Positions 1-12,425 of a DNA stretch of 64,000 bases are shown here, piece by piece. A model generated the notes under the pieces. That model saw only the letters and a program-made list of their open reading frames with translations, had not been told where the DNA came from and made no database searches. Every line of letters starts with the position of its first letter. Within the stretch, counting starts at the first letter, position 1. Position numbers and translations under genes: made by a program. Source of the stretch: Parelaphostrongylus tenuis (Eukaryota > Nematoda > Chromadorea > Rhabditida > Metastrongylidae); contig JAHQIW010002262.1 in NCBI GenBank assembly GCA_019055375.1, positions 62,001 through 126,000 of the forward strand, read 5' to 3'.

Positions 1-2390
1 GGTTCATATTCCCAAGTGTTCTAAGAAGAAATTCACCAGTGTTTGATTCCAGTATTCATCACTTTGTCGTTATGCGACATATTTTCCATATAAGACTGTC
101 AGTTTAACCCTTATGAATTCAGTTTATTCATATATCTTTGATTCAGTTAAAGAGAGACTCGGAATTGTTTAAATTCAACAGCATAAGAAAACTTCAGTAC
201 CGTGATTTTTCGGTTTTCCATCCCTAAGTTTTACTGAGGATGCTAAAATGTGCTAAGTCAATGGTTCAGCTTCTGTGATTTTACGTAGTTGACTCTTCCA
301 ATTTTCTTTTATTCCATTTAACCTCTACTTCGAATTTATTTCAGTTCAATTCATTGTTTACATTGAATTTATTTTACCTAACATCATAGTTTGTGAGGAT
401 ATGAGCACGTCACCTATTCGATTTGATTCCTATCCTTTCCATCCACGAACGATGTTCAGCTTTTGTATAAAAGCACGCCCTCCTCAAAAGATGAGGTTCT
501 TGGTTCGTCAGGTGGGGCGTTGACCCGTCACTATGGTGATTGAACAACATCGCTTCAATTGGGCTTGCCACCTCTTTATTCGAAGAAATCTAGGTTATCA
601 ACAAAGCAATAATATGGTCAAAACCGCCCATGTTACTTATGTCCGGTAATACAGCTATCAAATCAAGATTATACCAAGAAGTAAATCGCTCCAAAAATTT
701 CTGTAATCACATTTCCTCAGAATGTGACAGCAATAAACAATAATGTAATTGTTTGTTTCATACTAGATATTTTTTGTGTGATTGGCGGTCAATTTACCAA
801 TTTTTACATCTTTTGAGTTTATATGTATGGCATCTGTCTCAAATGAAAAGCTTTTTGCATCAACTCCGAGAGAAGAACGTTGTTCTTTATACGCGGAGAC
901 CATTTACAATGTCAAATAAGGAGCTCCATGACTTGTCGCAGAGAATTGTAGGTGAAAAAAAATAATTTCAATGTTGAGACTATATCGTACTGTCAATATC
1001 CTGAAGGACTATGTTGTTGACTTTATAAAACTCCCTCGTCGAAGATTCCCGGTCTAACTATGAGGCTACTTGACTATTCGGTGATTTCTGATTGGTGGAT
1101 CAGACTTAGCAATCTCGCCACATTAGGCTTGTACAAATGTACTACTGAAGCTCTGGAACGAGGTGAGGCCACCGCTCCCACAGGTGTCATTTCTTCTCGA
1201 GGGTTTATTTAGGTGCACAAAAGTCTAAGCCCAGACTTCTTGTACTTGTCGTAATCAATCGGTAGCCTATCGATCGTATTGTGGTGATCGATGCCCACAA
1301 GAAGGCATTTTGTTGATAATATCTCACTTATCCCTTATTTTCGACGAGACCTCTTGCCGTTAAAAGAGCGCATTCAATGATGAGGGGCAGTAGTGGCTGT
1401 CTCCATGATCTGGCATCGCATGCTGGGCGCAGCATCATTTCTGGAAAGCATTTCGCCGTTCTCTGTTTATCCGTTCCTATAATAACTTCTGGGCGTTGCA
1501 CGAAATGAGGCGATATCAAACCAAAAGGTGAAAATTGCAATATTCCATGTGCAACTTATTGAACTTCAGTGACTGCTGCCAGCACTATGATTTCAATGTG
1601 GTGTTTTTCAAGTGCTTTTCTCTATATACAAAGTTGTATTAGGCCAAGAACATGGGAGGGTGTAGAGAAGAACAACGAGTCTACAGAGAGCAATAGATGA
1701 GCAGAATCTTTCCCAAAAGGCAAATAACAATTGATTTATAAAATGAAAATCACAATAAAAAAGGCAGCTTTACAAGAAATCTTTTGAAGTAGTTGGTTTG
1801 ACGTCTACGGGTATTTCAAAAGTGTAAGTCAAAATGTAGGGACAGCGAAAACTAGACTTCGTCCACTACACAACAAAGCTCAGGCTAGACGTAACCCTGA
1901 AAGTGTTGAACTAAGGATCGTTCCACACTGCGCCGTCCGGAAAGCCAGGAGTGCCGTACTATATCAACAGAGGTCTGAAATTGAGTGGACGGGAGATTTG
2001 ATCACCATGAAAGTTGCCGTCTTTTGAAATGAGAGTTGACAACGAAAGCGACAATAACAGAGTTGCTTGTATCCTCAGGCAGAGAGGCCCATCGCGGCTA
2101 TTATATGGGCGACTGACTAGCTACGTCGTATTATGTGCAGGCCTATACAAGCTAGTTACCACATGGGAAGCTCCGTGGCAGAGTGATTGTGATGCCCTTC
2201 GCGGCGCGATGGACTCTGCTCAGCCCCAGCACTCTTCGGCAGTCAACACCGAACGCCCTGGAATGCGCAAAAGGTTCTGATATTTTTGTGTATTGTTAAA
2301 TTTAGCATTCACAAAAAATTTTTTTTATTAGTGCTGATAGTTCAGTTTTTTTGGTCTAGAATCTGGTCTGTTTATTTGTCCATTTTCAGG
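1..2390. other. Intergenic or intronic AT-rich DNA, no gene supported
   Basis: I see no multi-exon coding signal, tRNA or repeat family here that I can defend. Short open frames occur on both strands but lack recognisable domains and plausible splice partners. The minus-strand frame at 1328-1540 has a faint DDE-transposase feel and may be an old Tc1-like relic, but the match is too weak to call. If the coiled-coil gene further right has more 3' exons, they could lie here. Confidence 0.4.
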
Positions 2391-2399
2391 TGCTCTTAA

Positions 2400-3290
2400 G
2401 TTAAAGATGGTAAAAATTAACGTATCGCAGTAGTTGAGCTGGACAAGACTGGAATGAAAACGGCCCGACAGTGTTAAAATCGACTTTTCAAACCCGCAAA
2501 TGTCTATAGAGCTGCAAACGTTTCAAAGAGACTGATGAGATTGAGGACCGTCATCGAAAAGGTCGTCCTATCACTTCATCTAATGCGGAAAGCATTGATA
2601 AGATTAGCTACCTAGCTCAACGAAATAGTAGCGTTCGAGAAGCAAAATGACTCGGGAAGCTCGCGATCAGCGGATGAAGCGTCTAAGACATCAAAGTCAA
2701 AAATAACCTAAAGCAGAGCAGTTAAAAAATCGCTCGTGTTTACTTTCCGAACAAATAGATGGATGAAAAAGGGCTTTCAAAAGCTTGCCGAATGCTTTGC
2801 TTGATAGATAGTGTTACTTCATGGAAGGTATTTTTTACGTTGTAGAAGATCTGCGTCCAAACCATTTCGCACTTGCTAGAATGACGTCAACTTTTCAAGA
2901 AGGGTCACCAGAAGTCCGCGGTAGCAAAAATCATGGGCTGCAGTCATTTCCCATCCACTGTACTGGTGTGGGCCATAATTGGCGCCACCGGAAAGGTGTC
3001 GTTGGTCTTCATCAATGCGAACGTCAAATCGATGCCGCCAGCTATCAGCAATGAGTTTTTAAGGGACGCACTGGAGCCTTGGAGTTCTTCCAGTGAACTA
3101 AATGCGTAGTAAAAATGATGGCGGCTGTGAAACATAATTTTATTTTTGGATTTGACAGCGTTATGAAAAGGTTTTCTCCAAAACCGGCCATGTGCAGCAC
3201 TAGTTGGAGTTTAAACTTTTGAATGAATACTATCACTCTATGAATAGTTCTTGTCGAGCCAGTGGGGTCGAACATTCATTTGCTGACGTC
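2400..3290 (+). pseudogene. mariner/Tc1-family transposase relic
   Basis: Conceptual translation in shifting frames gives a degenerate transposase of the Tc1/mariner superfamily. Near 2540-2580 is a HRKGRP segment typical of the end of the N-terminal helix-turn-helix region. At about 2940-3030 is the catalytic-core phrase VLVWAIIGATGK followed by LVFINANVK, then EFLRDALEPW. In living mariners this core cuts and pastes the element using a DDD/DDE triad. Many stops and frameshifts break the frame (for example near 2650-2760 and after 3100), so it is inactive. It lies downstream of the last coiled-coil exons on the opposite strand. The family call is firm; the ends of the element are not defined. 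Confidence 0.7.
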
Positions 3291-3497
3291 TAACTAAAAA
3301 AGTTCTTTTTATCAGGCGTGCTGAAAGCTCTTATTTGTTCATGTTCCAATCGTTTGTCTAAGTAACGTACTAATTCCTTTACCTGAATGAATTCATTTGT
3401 TTGCACAGTTTTTTTTTTGCTAGTTGACGTGTGAAAAAATTAATTGGACTCTTTCCGTGTAGGATTTCGTTGTCTTGCTGCTTATCTGGTTGTATTA

Positions 3498-3712
3498 TGA
3501 TGTTATAACTATATATCCATGACTGTTAGGTGAACACTCTAAATACTGATACAAAGTGATAGCAAAACTCTGAGACTCAAACGAGTCGAACCAAAGCCGA
3601 TAACGGTTAGTTGCTGCCAGTTTTGATACCTTATACACGGGAGTGAATTGTCCTCTGAAGTTCAAAGTTTTGCACATTACTCAGAAATCTTGGATATATA
3701 GTTATAACATCA
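3498..3712. mobile_element. MITE with 22 bp perfect terminal inverted repeats and TA target duplication
   Basis: The left end begins TGATGTTATAACTATATATC and the right end is its exact reverse complement; perfect pairing covers 22 bases at each end. Both ends are flanked by TA (3496-3497 and 3713-3714), the target duplication of Tc1/mariner transposition. The 215 bp interior has no coding potential. It sits about 90 bp past a coiled-coil exon on the minus strand, so it is likely intronic or in a 3' flank. Perfect ends suggest fairly recent insertion. The mobilising transposase is not identified. Confidence 0.8.
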
Positions 3713-3801
3713 TAAGATTGCCATGAAGGAGGCAAAATATAAAAATGCTGCAGATTATAACCGTATAAATGTAAATGTGTGATACTATGTGAATTACCTA
3801 C

Positions 3802-6800
3802 CTGATACTTCCAACAGATGTGTGCTGAGTCGTTGATAAAGTTTCATGCTGAGCAATTATCACCTTTGAATCCCTCTTATCAGACAAGCCCATTCTACTT
3901 TTGAAGTACTCTAGATCCTGCCTTAGTTTGTCATTTTCGCCTCTGAAAACCTGTGTCTATCTTAACCTGGTGAGTTGGAAGAATGCGAATAAGGAAATTT
4001 CACTTAAGTTTTTTCCTAATACAAAGTGAATATACGCCGCAATATTACCTAAGATCTGCCATTTTCACTTCCGCTTCATTCAGACGTTTTATCAGTGCTT
4101 GATTATAGGGTCCTTCGCAATCAGCTACTGTATTTTCTTCGTGCCAGGTGTCTTGATGAGCACTTTTGAGGCGCTTGTCCGTTAACCTTGCAATAAGTTC
4201 AACAAGTTCCGGTGTTTCACATTGCTCCCGCCCTTAATTAGTTAAAATTTTTGATCGTTCCCTGAGTAGTTACACAACTTTGTAAAAGAAAAATTATGGA
4301 TAGTCAACGCAATGAGGTTTTGTGAATGGTGTAAATATTGGAAGAATCTTGAATCAAGCGGTGTTTTTTGCCTCTTGGATTGAATATATACCTTTATTAT
4401 ATTCATTCTTGTTCACTTAGTGCTTATTATCTTCCCATTGTTACTACGCTCAATTGCAGATTTTCTTGCTAACATTTTGATTCACAACTTGCCTCTACTT
4501 AGCTTGACCCTTTACGGATGATGAAGGTCATTTTGACCCTCAAACCCTCTGAGGTCTTTGTTCGCTGGACAAAGCTTTCTATCTAGAATCAGAGTGATCA
4601 TTCAAAGTCTTGAGTCCTCAGCAATTCCAAAACTTTGCTTGGCTTTTAGAAGGCCTTTGTAGTACTCTGTAGCAGCAAGAACTAAATTTGGTTCCACACT
4701 CGGTTTGTATTATTTGCTCAGGTAAGGTCTGTGAACTGTTTTTTGGACTACTCTAAGCTCATTCGATAGCCCGAATCTCGACAAATTCGATCCTTATACT
4801 AGTTTTTGAGAAGGTTTCTGCAGTGTACTGTGAGAGCAAAAATAAGACCCCACTTCACATCTGGAGTTTTCTTCACAAATAAAGTTATACATGCACAAAA
4901 AGCATATGGAATTGTAGAGAAAAGCATGTTCTATCAGCGTGGTACAAAGAACTCAAAGCATTTCTCGAAATAAAAAAGGTATCTATGCTGAAGAACGGAA
5001 ATAGCACGCTACTGACGAAATCGCTTACGCTGTCGTCCTCAAAAGGTTGATAATGAGGCATTCATCGAGGCGTCACTTTGCAACGGCCCAAATCATTCAG
5101 ATGGCGAACAGTGGCATGACAGCCCTATCCAGTTGTCTGCTCTAAATCTCTGGTACTAATATCCGGATCCACTTCCAGCTTGTAACGCACAGCGTCTTTG
5201 TCAAAGGTGATTGGCCGGCCAGAATCAGTGCAAAGGTAAATATGGGACAACCCAATACTTGAGACCCCCTCCATAACATCTTGCGGACAATGGAATAGAG
5301 CAACATGAGAGAGAAAATCGATAACGGGCAATTACATCATCCTTTTTTTGCTAATGATGCCGCTCTTAAATTAGCAAGCATCAGTCAAGAACAAATGTTT
5401 ACCAATTCCAACAACGCTCATAATGCAATCACTCTTTGAACAAATTTCACGAAAGCAATATTTTCGAAGAACAAGTTGGCCTCATACTCGCTTTCAACGA
5501 AATTAATGTCTCTTAATGATTGTGGCGTCTCTATCCAGGTCCAGTAATCAGTAAGATGAACGGGTCCGCTTAGGAGTTTGAGAGAAAACTGAGCTACTTG
5601 AGTAGCATTCAAGGGCATCGAATATGCAGTAAGGAGGAGAAAGAAAACTCAAATTTGTGCTCTCCTTTGCAATCCAACAGATTTTTGTGCTTTATTGCAT
5701 GCAGCGGACCTCCCTCTTTGAGGGATCCCGCCCGGTTAGTCGCAAGGGCACGTGGCGTTTCCCCAGGTAGTGGATAGGAGAATAAACGCGAACAATAAAG
5801 CGACCGCGTGCTTCCCAGAGACGCAGGTGGATTCAGGGGATGAGCTCCCTGCTGCTGCAGGGCCGACTTGACAAAAATTCTATTTCTACGAGTCAAGTCG
5901 GCCAAAAGCCTGCAACCAAGAGGCTGGGAAGTACATGGGAGGCGGTTAGGAGTCGCCTCCAACAAATATGGTCCTCCCGCTCCTCCGAGAGAGACTGGCA
6001 AGATACTCGTGAGTACCCATACCCACTTTAGAGCCTAGCAAGCTATACATTGGGTATCAAGCCGCTGTCAAACAGTAACTAAATATGGGCTTTTCTGACC
6101 TCAAAATAGTCCCCGGTACGGCAGCGTCGGGTAGGACGAGTTCGGAATTCTTGCTAAGATCTCAGGGCCAAACTATACTGCCAAGACCGAAAGGACGAAA
6201 ATGACGATCTGTACCTACAATGCAAGAACCCTTGCTCACGAATCCGCTGTAGAAGATCTATTGATTCAAGCAAGAAGAATAAGGTACGACGTCATTGGCC
6301 TGACTAAGCCGAGGAGGCGCTATCCTTTTCACGCTGTTTATGACACCGGAGAAGAACTAATCCTCGGAACATGCGATAGCAGAGGCGTCGGCGGCGTTGG
6401 CGTCCTCGTCAAATCTAATTTGACCATGAACATCGATTTGTTTGAACAACTCACAACCCGTATCGGACGATTGCAGTTGAAAAGATGTGGTTCGATGCCG
6501 GCTTTGACCATCTTTGTTGCTTACGCACCAACATCAAGCTATGACGAAGATGAAGTCGAAGCGTTCTATATGGACCTCGAAAAAATCTTCAGAGAAAATC
6601 GTACATTCTTCAATGCACTATCGGAGATTTTAACGCGAAAATTGGACCTAGAAGAACGTCTGAAGAACATCACTTAGGGACCCACGAACTAGAATAGAAC
6701 AAACAGGGTGAGAGGCTATCTGATTTATCATGACAACCCAGACCATCCACGGTAACTCGCAGTTCCAGTAGCCTCTTTCTCAGCGATGGACGTGGGAGTC

Positions 6801-9800
6801 TCCCAGAGGAGAGTACCATAATGAAATAGACCACATCTTAGTAAATCGAAGGTCTTGCCTGACCGATGTCACTGTTGTTCCTAAGTTCTACACGGGATCA
6901 GACCATCGGCTCCTTCGCGCCACGTTCCATTTTTCGAGGAGAGGATAGAAAGCCGCTAAATTCAAACAACGAAGTCCCAGAACTACCATGAACTGGGATG
7001 TATTCAAATCATTAGTCGGCTCTTGGGAAGATACCGCTGTCGACAACATCGACGAAGAATACAATGGACTCGTTGAATGTCTTCACGTTGGCGCTATGAA
7101 AGCCGAGAGTTCAAAGGTCACGAAGAGAGCTTGTCTCCGCAGACACTCGAGCTGATACGTCAACTTGGAATCGCACGAGCTACAGGCAACCGAAACCTTA
7201 CGTCCGAACTTGCGAAACGCCGCAGAGAAGCGATAAAAGAAGACCTCAAAGGGAGGAGAGCAGTAGCTATGGCAGAGGCTGCAGAAGCTGGGAAGAGCAT
7301 TCGCAAAGCCCAGCGAGGCTTCGCCAACTATAAGTCCAAGATGATTGCACTCCGATACCCTGGCGGGACACTTACAGCTTCGAGAAGGGCTATGGAGAAA
7401 ATCATCCACCAATACTACTCGGATCTTTTCGCTAGCCATGTCCTCTTACTGTCATATTAATTGAAAGAGGGCGAATATGTCGCTCCACGGTCCTCCCTTC
7501 CAAAATCCGACATGTTGTATCGTCGGTGAAGAACAGAACAACACCCGGTCCAGAAAGGATTAGACCAGAACACCTGAAGAACCTGCCGCCAGTTCTCATC
7601 AACATCCTGGCTCGGCTCTTCATTCGCTACCTGTCAGAATGCAAGGTCCCTATTCAATGCAAAACCAGCAAGACCGTATTGTTGTTCAAAAAGGGAGACC
7701 TTCACGACATAGGCAATTATCGCTCAATCTGCTAGCTGTCCGTTGTCTATAAACTCTTTACTCGAGTCATCCTAAACAGGATTGACAGAACACTGGACGA
7801 AGGACAGCCATGCGAACAAGCAGGGTTCCGAAAAGGATTTAGTACCATAGACCACATCCACACGATTACAAGACTCATTGAAGTTTCACGAGAGTACAAA
7901 CAACCACTCTGTCTCACTTTCATCGATCTGAAACAAGCCTTCGATTCAGTGGAAACAGAAGCGTTATAGAGGCTCTGGATAACCAGGCGTCCTCACTCGG
8001 TACATAATGATCCTTCGTGAGCTTTACAAAGATTTCACGACCAAAATATCTCCATTCTACTACAATATCACCATTGACGTAAGAAGAGGGGTTCGACAAG
8101 GTGATACAATTCCGCCAAAACTATTCACTGCCACCCTACAAAACGTCATGCGAACATTAGAATGGGACGAATTGGGAGTGAAAACTGACGGTCGACAATT
8201 AAACCATCTTCGCTTTGCTGACGATATCGTTCTCATAACATCAAACATCAACAAGCGGAACGAATGTTGACCGATTTCGATAACGCCTGTGGAAAGATTG
8301 GTCTTCAACTAAATCTAACGAAGACAATGTGCATGAGGAACGGGTGGGTTTCGAATGCCCCATTCACGCTCAACGGAACGGCAATCTGCGAATGCTCCAG
8401 TTACGTCTCTCTAGGTCGTGAGATCAGCATGATGAGCAACCTAGCTCCAGAGCAGGAGGAAACGAGCGGCTTGGGGAACGTTCAAGAGCATCGAAGATGT
8501 AGTGAAGAGGACTAAGAACATGCGACTCCGTGCCCACCTTTTCGATCGACAATTATTTCTGCCCGAACGGATGCAGCAGAAACCTGGTCGCTACGTAAGC
8601 AGGATGAAAGATCACTTGGCGCTATCGAACGCGCAGTCGAAAGGTCGATGCTAGGAGTATCCCGTACCTGCAAATGCGAAGAAGAATCCGAAGTTCTAAC
8701 TTACGTCAACGATAGACAGTCAAAGATGCCGCCGTTCACGCAGAGCTATCAAAGACAACGTGTGCCGTACGCTCAATGCGTTTTAATGAAAGGCGATGGA
8801 CGAGAGGCGTTCGGATTGGACCCTCAGCGATATCAAACGCACAAGAAGACCACGGATCAGTGATTGGAGTCTTTCTCAAAGCCTTCAAGGAAAGATATGA
8901 TGCGCTGCGAATTTTTGAAATGAATAATATCTACTGAGCTATTGGTGTACGCTGCAGTGGATAGTAGAAGGTTGATCAGCACTCGCCCAAGTCACTCGGC
9001 GATCAACGCGACGACAGCTAATACAGGTGATCAATAATGATTGTTACCTCATATTCGTTATTTAGCCCTTCTTATTATATGCGCTCTCACCAATATTTTT
9101 GATACGATTACGTGGTGTAAAAAGTTCGTGTTCTTTTGATTTTCAGAATGATTTTTGCAATAATTTGTTCCAAACATAAGAAAGAAGTGATAATCATAGT
9201 ATTCTCCATCAACCTCGATAACTTCGTGCCACTTAACTTCTTCCCCCTCAAGAGGTTGATGTATCGACTGTTGAACTAGACCGATTCGAAATTGAAGAAA
9301 TTATGATGTCATTTTTTGATTTGATTTCGTCCTTGATTTTCTTGTTGCGCAAATTGTGCGCCATCTATCGGAAAATGTGGTAATCGTTGGCGGCAAATCA
9401 TGTCTGCATAGTGGATGCTCCAGAGTCTCCCAGCTAAACTCCTTCCCCAACAACATTTTTATCAACGTAGTAGTGTGGGGGCGCTCATTGTCGGGAATAA
9501 TGATGACTCGCTCGCCAAGCCCAGACGGCTGCTAACACGGCGGAAGAAGGAACAGTAGCGCTCGGCACTTATGGTGTGAACCTTTCGAAGAAATTACTAG
9601 TGGATGATGACCTCGAAGTTTCAGAAAACTACCAACATGCAACTCTCCTTCCGGAAGCCCTTAAATGGGGTCGTCAAAAGCTTCTGACAGAACGAGAACC
9701 ACTCGTTGTGCTTGTTAGAGTTGTTGAAGGCCACCCACTCTGCGTCACAAGTCATGATGCCGTTTAGGAAGCTGGCTTCTCAAGGGCATCAACCGAGATG

Positions 9801-11671
9801 ACGATGAGAAATTTGAGCGCACTTTGCCTGCTGAGTTTCGGTCAGTTCATGTGGCACCCACTTCAGCTTCTTCTAAACCTTATCCCGTTCAAGCAGAATG
9901 TTGGCGATGATTTTGAAGCAACAATCAACCCTCCGGCTAGCATTCAGCTTACCATTGAGGGATTCTTCAACTATCTCAAGGCCAGCTTGACGACCAAGTT
10001 AATGTAGACGGACCAAGCGCGACTGATCCTCTAGATTGCTTTCTCCAGCTCTGACCTCGCGAACCAATTCTCAGTCGTTCTTTCTGCAACCGTATTATCG
10101 CCAAAAGCTCCATCAGTCTTGCGTGCCACTTCACTAGTATTTCCCCTAGGACACTCGCGCATCAGCTTTATAGTAGGCGAATTTGTTCCCAAACCAGCCC
10201 CATCTTGAAGCAAGTGTAGACAAGCTGTATACTGAAATATTTGCAAGAAAATGCGCATTTGAACGGTACCAAAATCATGCAATTTAACTGCAGAAATCGT
10301 ATAAAATACCAAGGCAACACGAACCTTTCACACAATCTAAAAAAATATAAATTTTCCAAAAACGAAGATTGCAACGCAGTTGCTTGAATGCCTTGTGAAG
10401 CACCCATGCTTTTTGGCTCATTACTGCTTTATGGATAGAACCAAGAATCCATGCCTTTGCGGTATATTCACGCTTCTTAAAATTTATTCGAAGGTTTCTT
10501 AAAACTTAGTCGAATAGATTGAAGCTAAGCGAGGGCAGTTGCAGCTTTGATAAAAGCTTCATTTAGAAAGAGTGAGTTATGAATCATTAATCAGAGATTC
10601 ATGTTAGCAGTTCTTTCTTGATTTTCTAAATTTTGGCTTTACTTATCGCGCTATTATTTCTTTGAAGCACTGCTCTACTTATAAGATGGCCTATGCTAGA
10701 TTACCAATGCCCGATGCGAGTTCATGAACTACGTAGATAGGAAAGCTGGAACTTTGCTGAAGATTTTAACTGTCTGTTAGAATATTTGAAGGGTTTTTGC
10801 ATGAAAGCAGTGAAATCGCACCACTTTGAAGCAACGGTATATTTTTGCTGCCTTCGCTCAGGCGTTGGCTGCTAGTTTGAACACACATCTGTTCCCTCAT
10901 CTGCTTCAATCGTTCTTTCAGTTTTCGATTTTGCTCGGCATAAGCTTTTGCCACCCTGAATTTCAGCACTGAAATCATAGCGTAAGTAAGAAAAAAATTG
11001 AACAACTGCATCTTTTCCTCACAAATATTTATACTCAGACGATTCAACGTGAGCCAGAAGAACATTGCTCCACGCTGCACTTACCTACAACGTACCTTTT
11101 CACTAGAAACCCTCACAGAGAACAATGAGGGAAATCGCTTAGATGATTCTATATTCATTATTCGGAAATTGAATCAAGCTTACCTGAGTCTTCTTTTATT
11201 TTCTCTTGAAGCTCACTGAGTTCTGAATTTTGCTGTACACATGGAGTATTAGTCTGAACATTTTGTGGCGGAATTTCGCATATGGGTTTTCTAGCGATAG
11301 GTGTAGATGATTTAGATCTAAAAAAACAAAGTAAGTTTTCTGTGAAATCACAACTTTCAGTGAGTGTATCGCTAAGAACAGCTTTTTCTGGAAACACGGC
11401 AGACAATCCAATGACGGCGTTTTTATTTTATGGAGGTTAAAGAAGATAGAGCATGAAAGATATGTAACATGTAAGCTAAAACGGAGATTTTCGCCGCTAT
11501 AGAAGACTCGTATTACATACTGACCTATTACGAGACTTATTTCTAGTGAGTGGCTTAGTCCGAGGCACTGACGGCGTTTGTGCGGTTGAAAATATCTTTT
11601 TTTCTTCATTAACAACTTCCTGAAAATTCTTCTGAAATACGATGTCACCAAGTTTTCTGGGCAAAATTAAT
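3802..11671 (-). CDS. Coiled-coil protein, downstream exons (split gene, partial)
   Basis: Five minus-strand exons with nematode splice sites were found, in transcript order: 11671-11525, 11317-11184, 10968 to about 10800-10895, 4232-4049 and 3942-3802. Phases agree for first to second, second to third, and fourth to fifth; the 3' end of the third exon is unsettled because several donors are possible. The product is charged and helical: a basic Ser/Thr/Pro-rich stretch (TKPLTRNKSRNRSKSS), then heptad-rich helix (AYAEQNRKLKERLKQMREQM), and later a second helical part (ENDKLRQDLEYFKSRMG). I do not recognise the family; a centrosomal, ciliary or kinesin-associated scaffold is possible but unproven. 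The 6.6 kb intron between the third and fourth exons holds an RTE and a mariner relic. Probably continuous with the exons at 19933-20255. Confidence 0.55.
4250..5690 (-). other. Intron, with two unexplained minus-strand open stretches
   Basis: This stretch lies between a coiled-coil exon and the RTE 5' end. Minus-strand frames at 5331-5125 and 5618-5418 look more protein-like than background, with balanced residues such as SGRPITFDKDAVRYKLEVD and LLSGPVHLTDYWTWIETP. I could not attach convincing acceptor and donor sites to them. They may be further exons of the coiled-coil gene, an alternative exon, or a relic. No known domain is recognised. Confidence 0.25.
5690..9040 (+). mobile_element. 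RTE-clade non-LTR retrotransposon, near full length but broken
   Basis: A GC-rich 5' region (5690-6190) is followed by an apurinic-endonuclease domain from 6201 (TYNARTL, then VAYAPTSSYDEDEVE, then a GDFNAKIG equivalent near 6630 in another frame). A linker and reverse transcriptase follow: the palm with FIDLKQAFDSVE near 7920-7955, VRRGVRQGDTIPP near 8080, and the catalytic FADD near 8215-8226. The C-terminal region ends near 8930 and the sequence stops at a GATACAGGTGAT-like tail. Such elements nick DNA and reverse-transcribe in place. The expected endonuclease Glu in the GL.ETRR motif reads Lys here (GLTKPRR), and several frameshifts and stops (for example near 6677, 7735 and 7968) break the frame. 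It is dead but relatively young, and sits in an intron of the minus-strand coiled-coil gene. Confidence 0.85.
9105..10070 (-). pseudogene. mariner transposase relic (minus strand)
   Basis: Reading the minus strand from about 10000 down gives KWVPHELTE near 9850, a CDAEWVAF-like catalytic segment (expected CDEKW) near 9745, and PDNERPHTT (expected QDNARPH) near 9500. After these comes the C-terminal part WHEVIEVDGEYYDYHF near 9210-9170. The outer end near 9115 has GTGTAAAAAGTTCG, like mariner terminal repeats. Frames shift several times, so it is inactive. It abuts the 3' end of the RTE element within one minute-scale gap, suggesting repeated insertion in the same intron. Confidence 0.75.
10071..10780. 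other. Intronic DNA, nothing recognised
   Basis: No supported exon, RNA or repeat is seen between the mariner relic and the next coiled-coil exon. Overlapping minus-strand frames at 10031-10407 lack recognisable content. Confidence 0.4.
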
Positions 11672-12169
11672 CTGAAAACATTCGAAAACAGTTTTTCGAA
11701 TTTTTAGTTTCAGAACCAACTGGAATCCATGAGATATTAATTACATAACTGAGTAGCTAACTAAGCTCACAAACTCACTAATTGATAACCAGAACAGCTT
11801 TGTCTACTTCATCTAACAGTGAGTCACTCAATACATAATGACCAATGATTAAATACATATGGACACCAGGTGAGACGACGCATAACTCCATGCCGGTTGT
11901 GGAGTTCAACAATTCATCCGCGATAAAATACGTCACCGAATGGATAACACTGGTCAAAACTTTTGTATTGGCAGAAATCACAATTTTGTAGAAGACTTCA
12001 CCATTCTACGAAAATATATGTTACTTTTTATCAAGCATTGCTGCAGACAAGTTATTCAGTATCATTGTTGTTTTCAAATCTAAAAGCCCGAGTTTCATCA
12101 AACCTAGGCATGACTACTCAAAGATATCTTACAAAATTTCTTCGTCTAGGCAGATCGTGCACGAGATTT

Positions 12170-12425
12170 ACACTTCTCCCTACAAATTCGGTGGCTTACA
12201 TGTCGGTGTCGCCTTCCTCAGAGCAAAGAAGACGTACTGGGTAAAGTTCATTTATTGTAATGTGTGCTGCTTCACCGGTGACTTCTCCTGTTTAGGTAGT
12301 TTAAAAAGGATTCTCATGAATTTTGAGCAAAGATAGGAAATAATAAATCGACTATTCGGATATAATGTTGTATAGAACGTCTTCCAGGCTCTGAAAAAAA
12401 GCGAAACTGCCGAAAGACAAGCCAC
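12170..12425. repeat. Two degenerate small-hammerhead motifs facing each other
   Basis: On the minus strand at 12215-12175 is CTGAGGA followed by AGGCGACACC and a damaged GACA in place of GAAA. On the plus strand at 12377-12422 is CTGAAAA, a stem-like AGCG...TGCC and GAAAGAC. Both resemble the motif at the ends of the Penelope-like element at 20.3-23.9 kb, but each has lost core bases. I read them as solo remnants of Penelope-like termini. Confidence 0.5.

Noticed and set aside
2530..2570. CTGATGAGATTGAGG...ATCGAAAAGG resembles a hammerhead core
   Set aside because: It lies in the helix-turn-helix coding part of a mariner relic (TDEIEDRHRKGRP), the stem III and stem I strands do not pair, and no copy recurs.
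5609..6001. 130-codon minus-strand open frame
   Set aside because: It is antisense to the GC-rich 5' region of the RTE element and has low-complexity composition; a shadow frame.
7083..7439. 118-codon minus-strand open frame
   Set aside because: Antisense to the RTE linker coding region, with no independent support.
11778..11985. Minus-strand 67-codon frame that could be an exon of the coiled-coil gene
   Set aside because: No GT donor follows its end and its hydrophobic composition differs from neighbouring exons.
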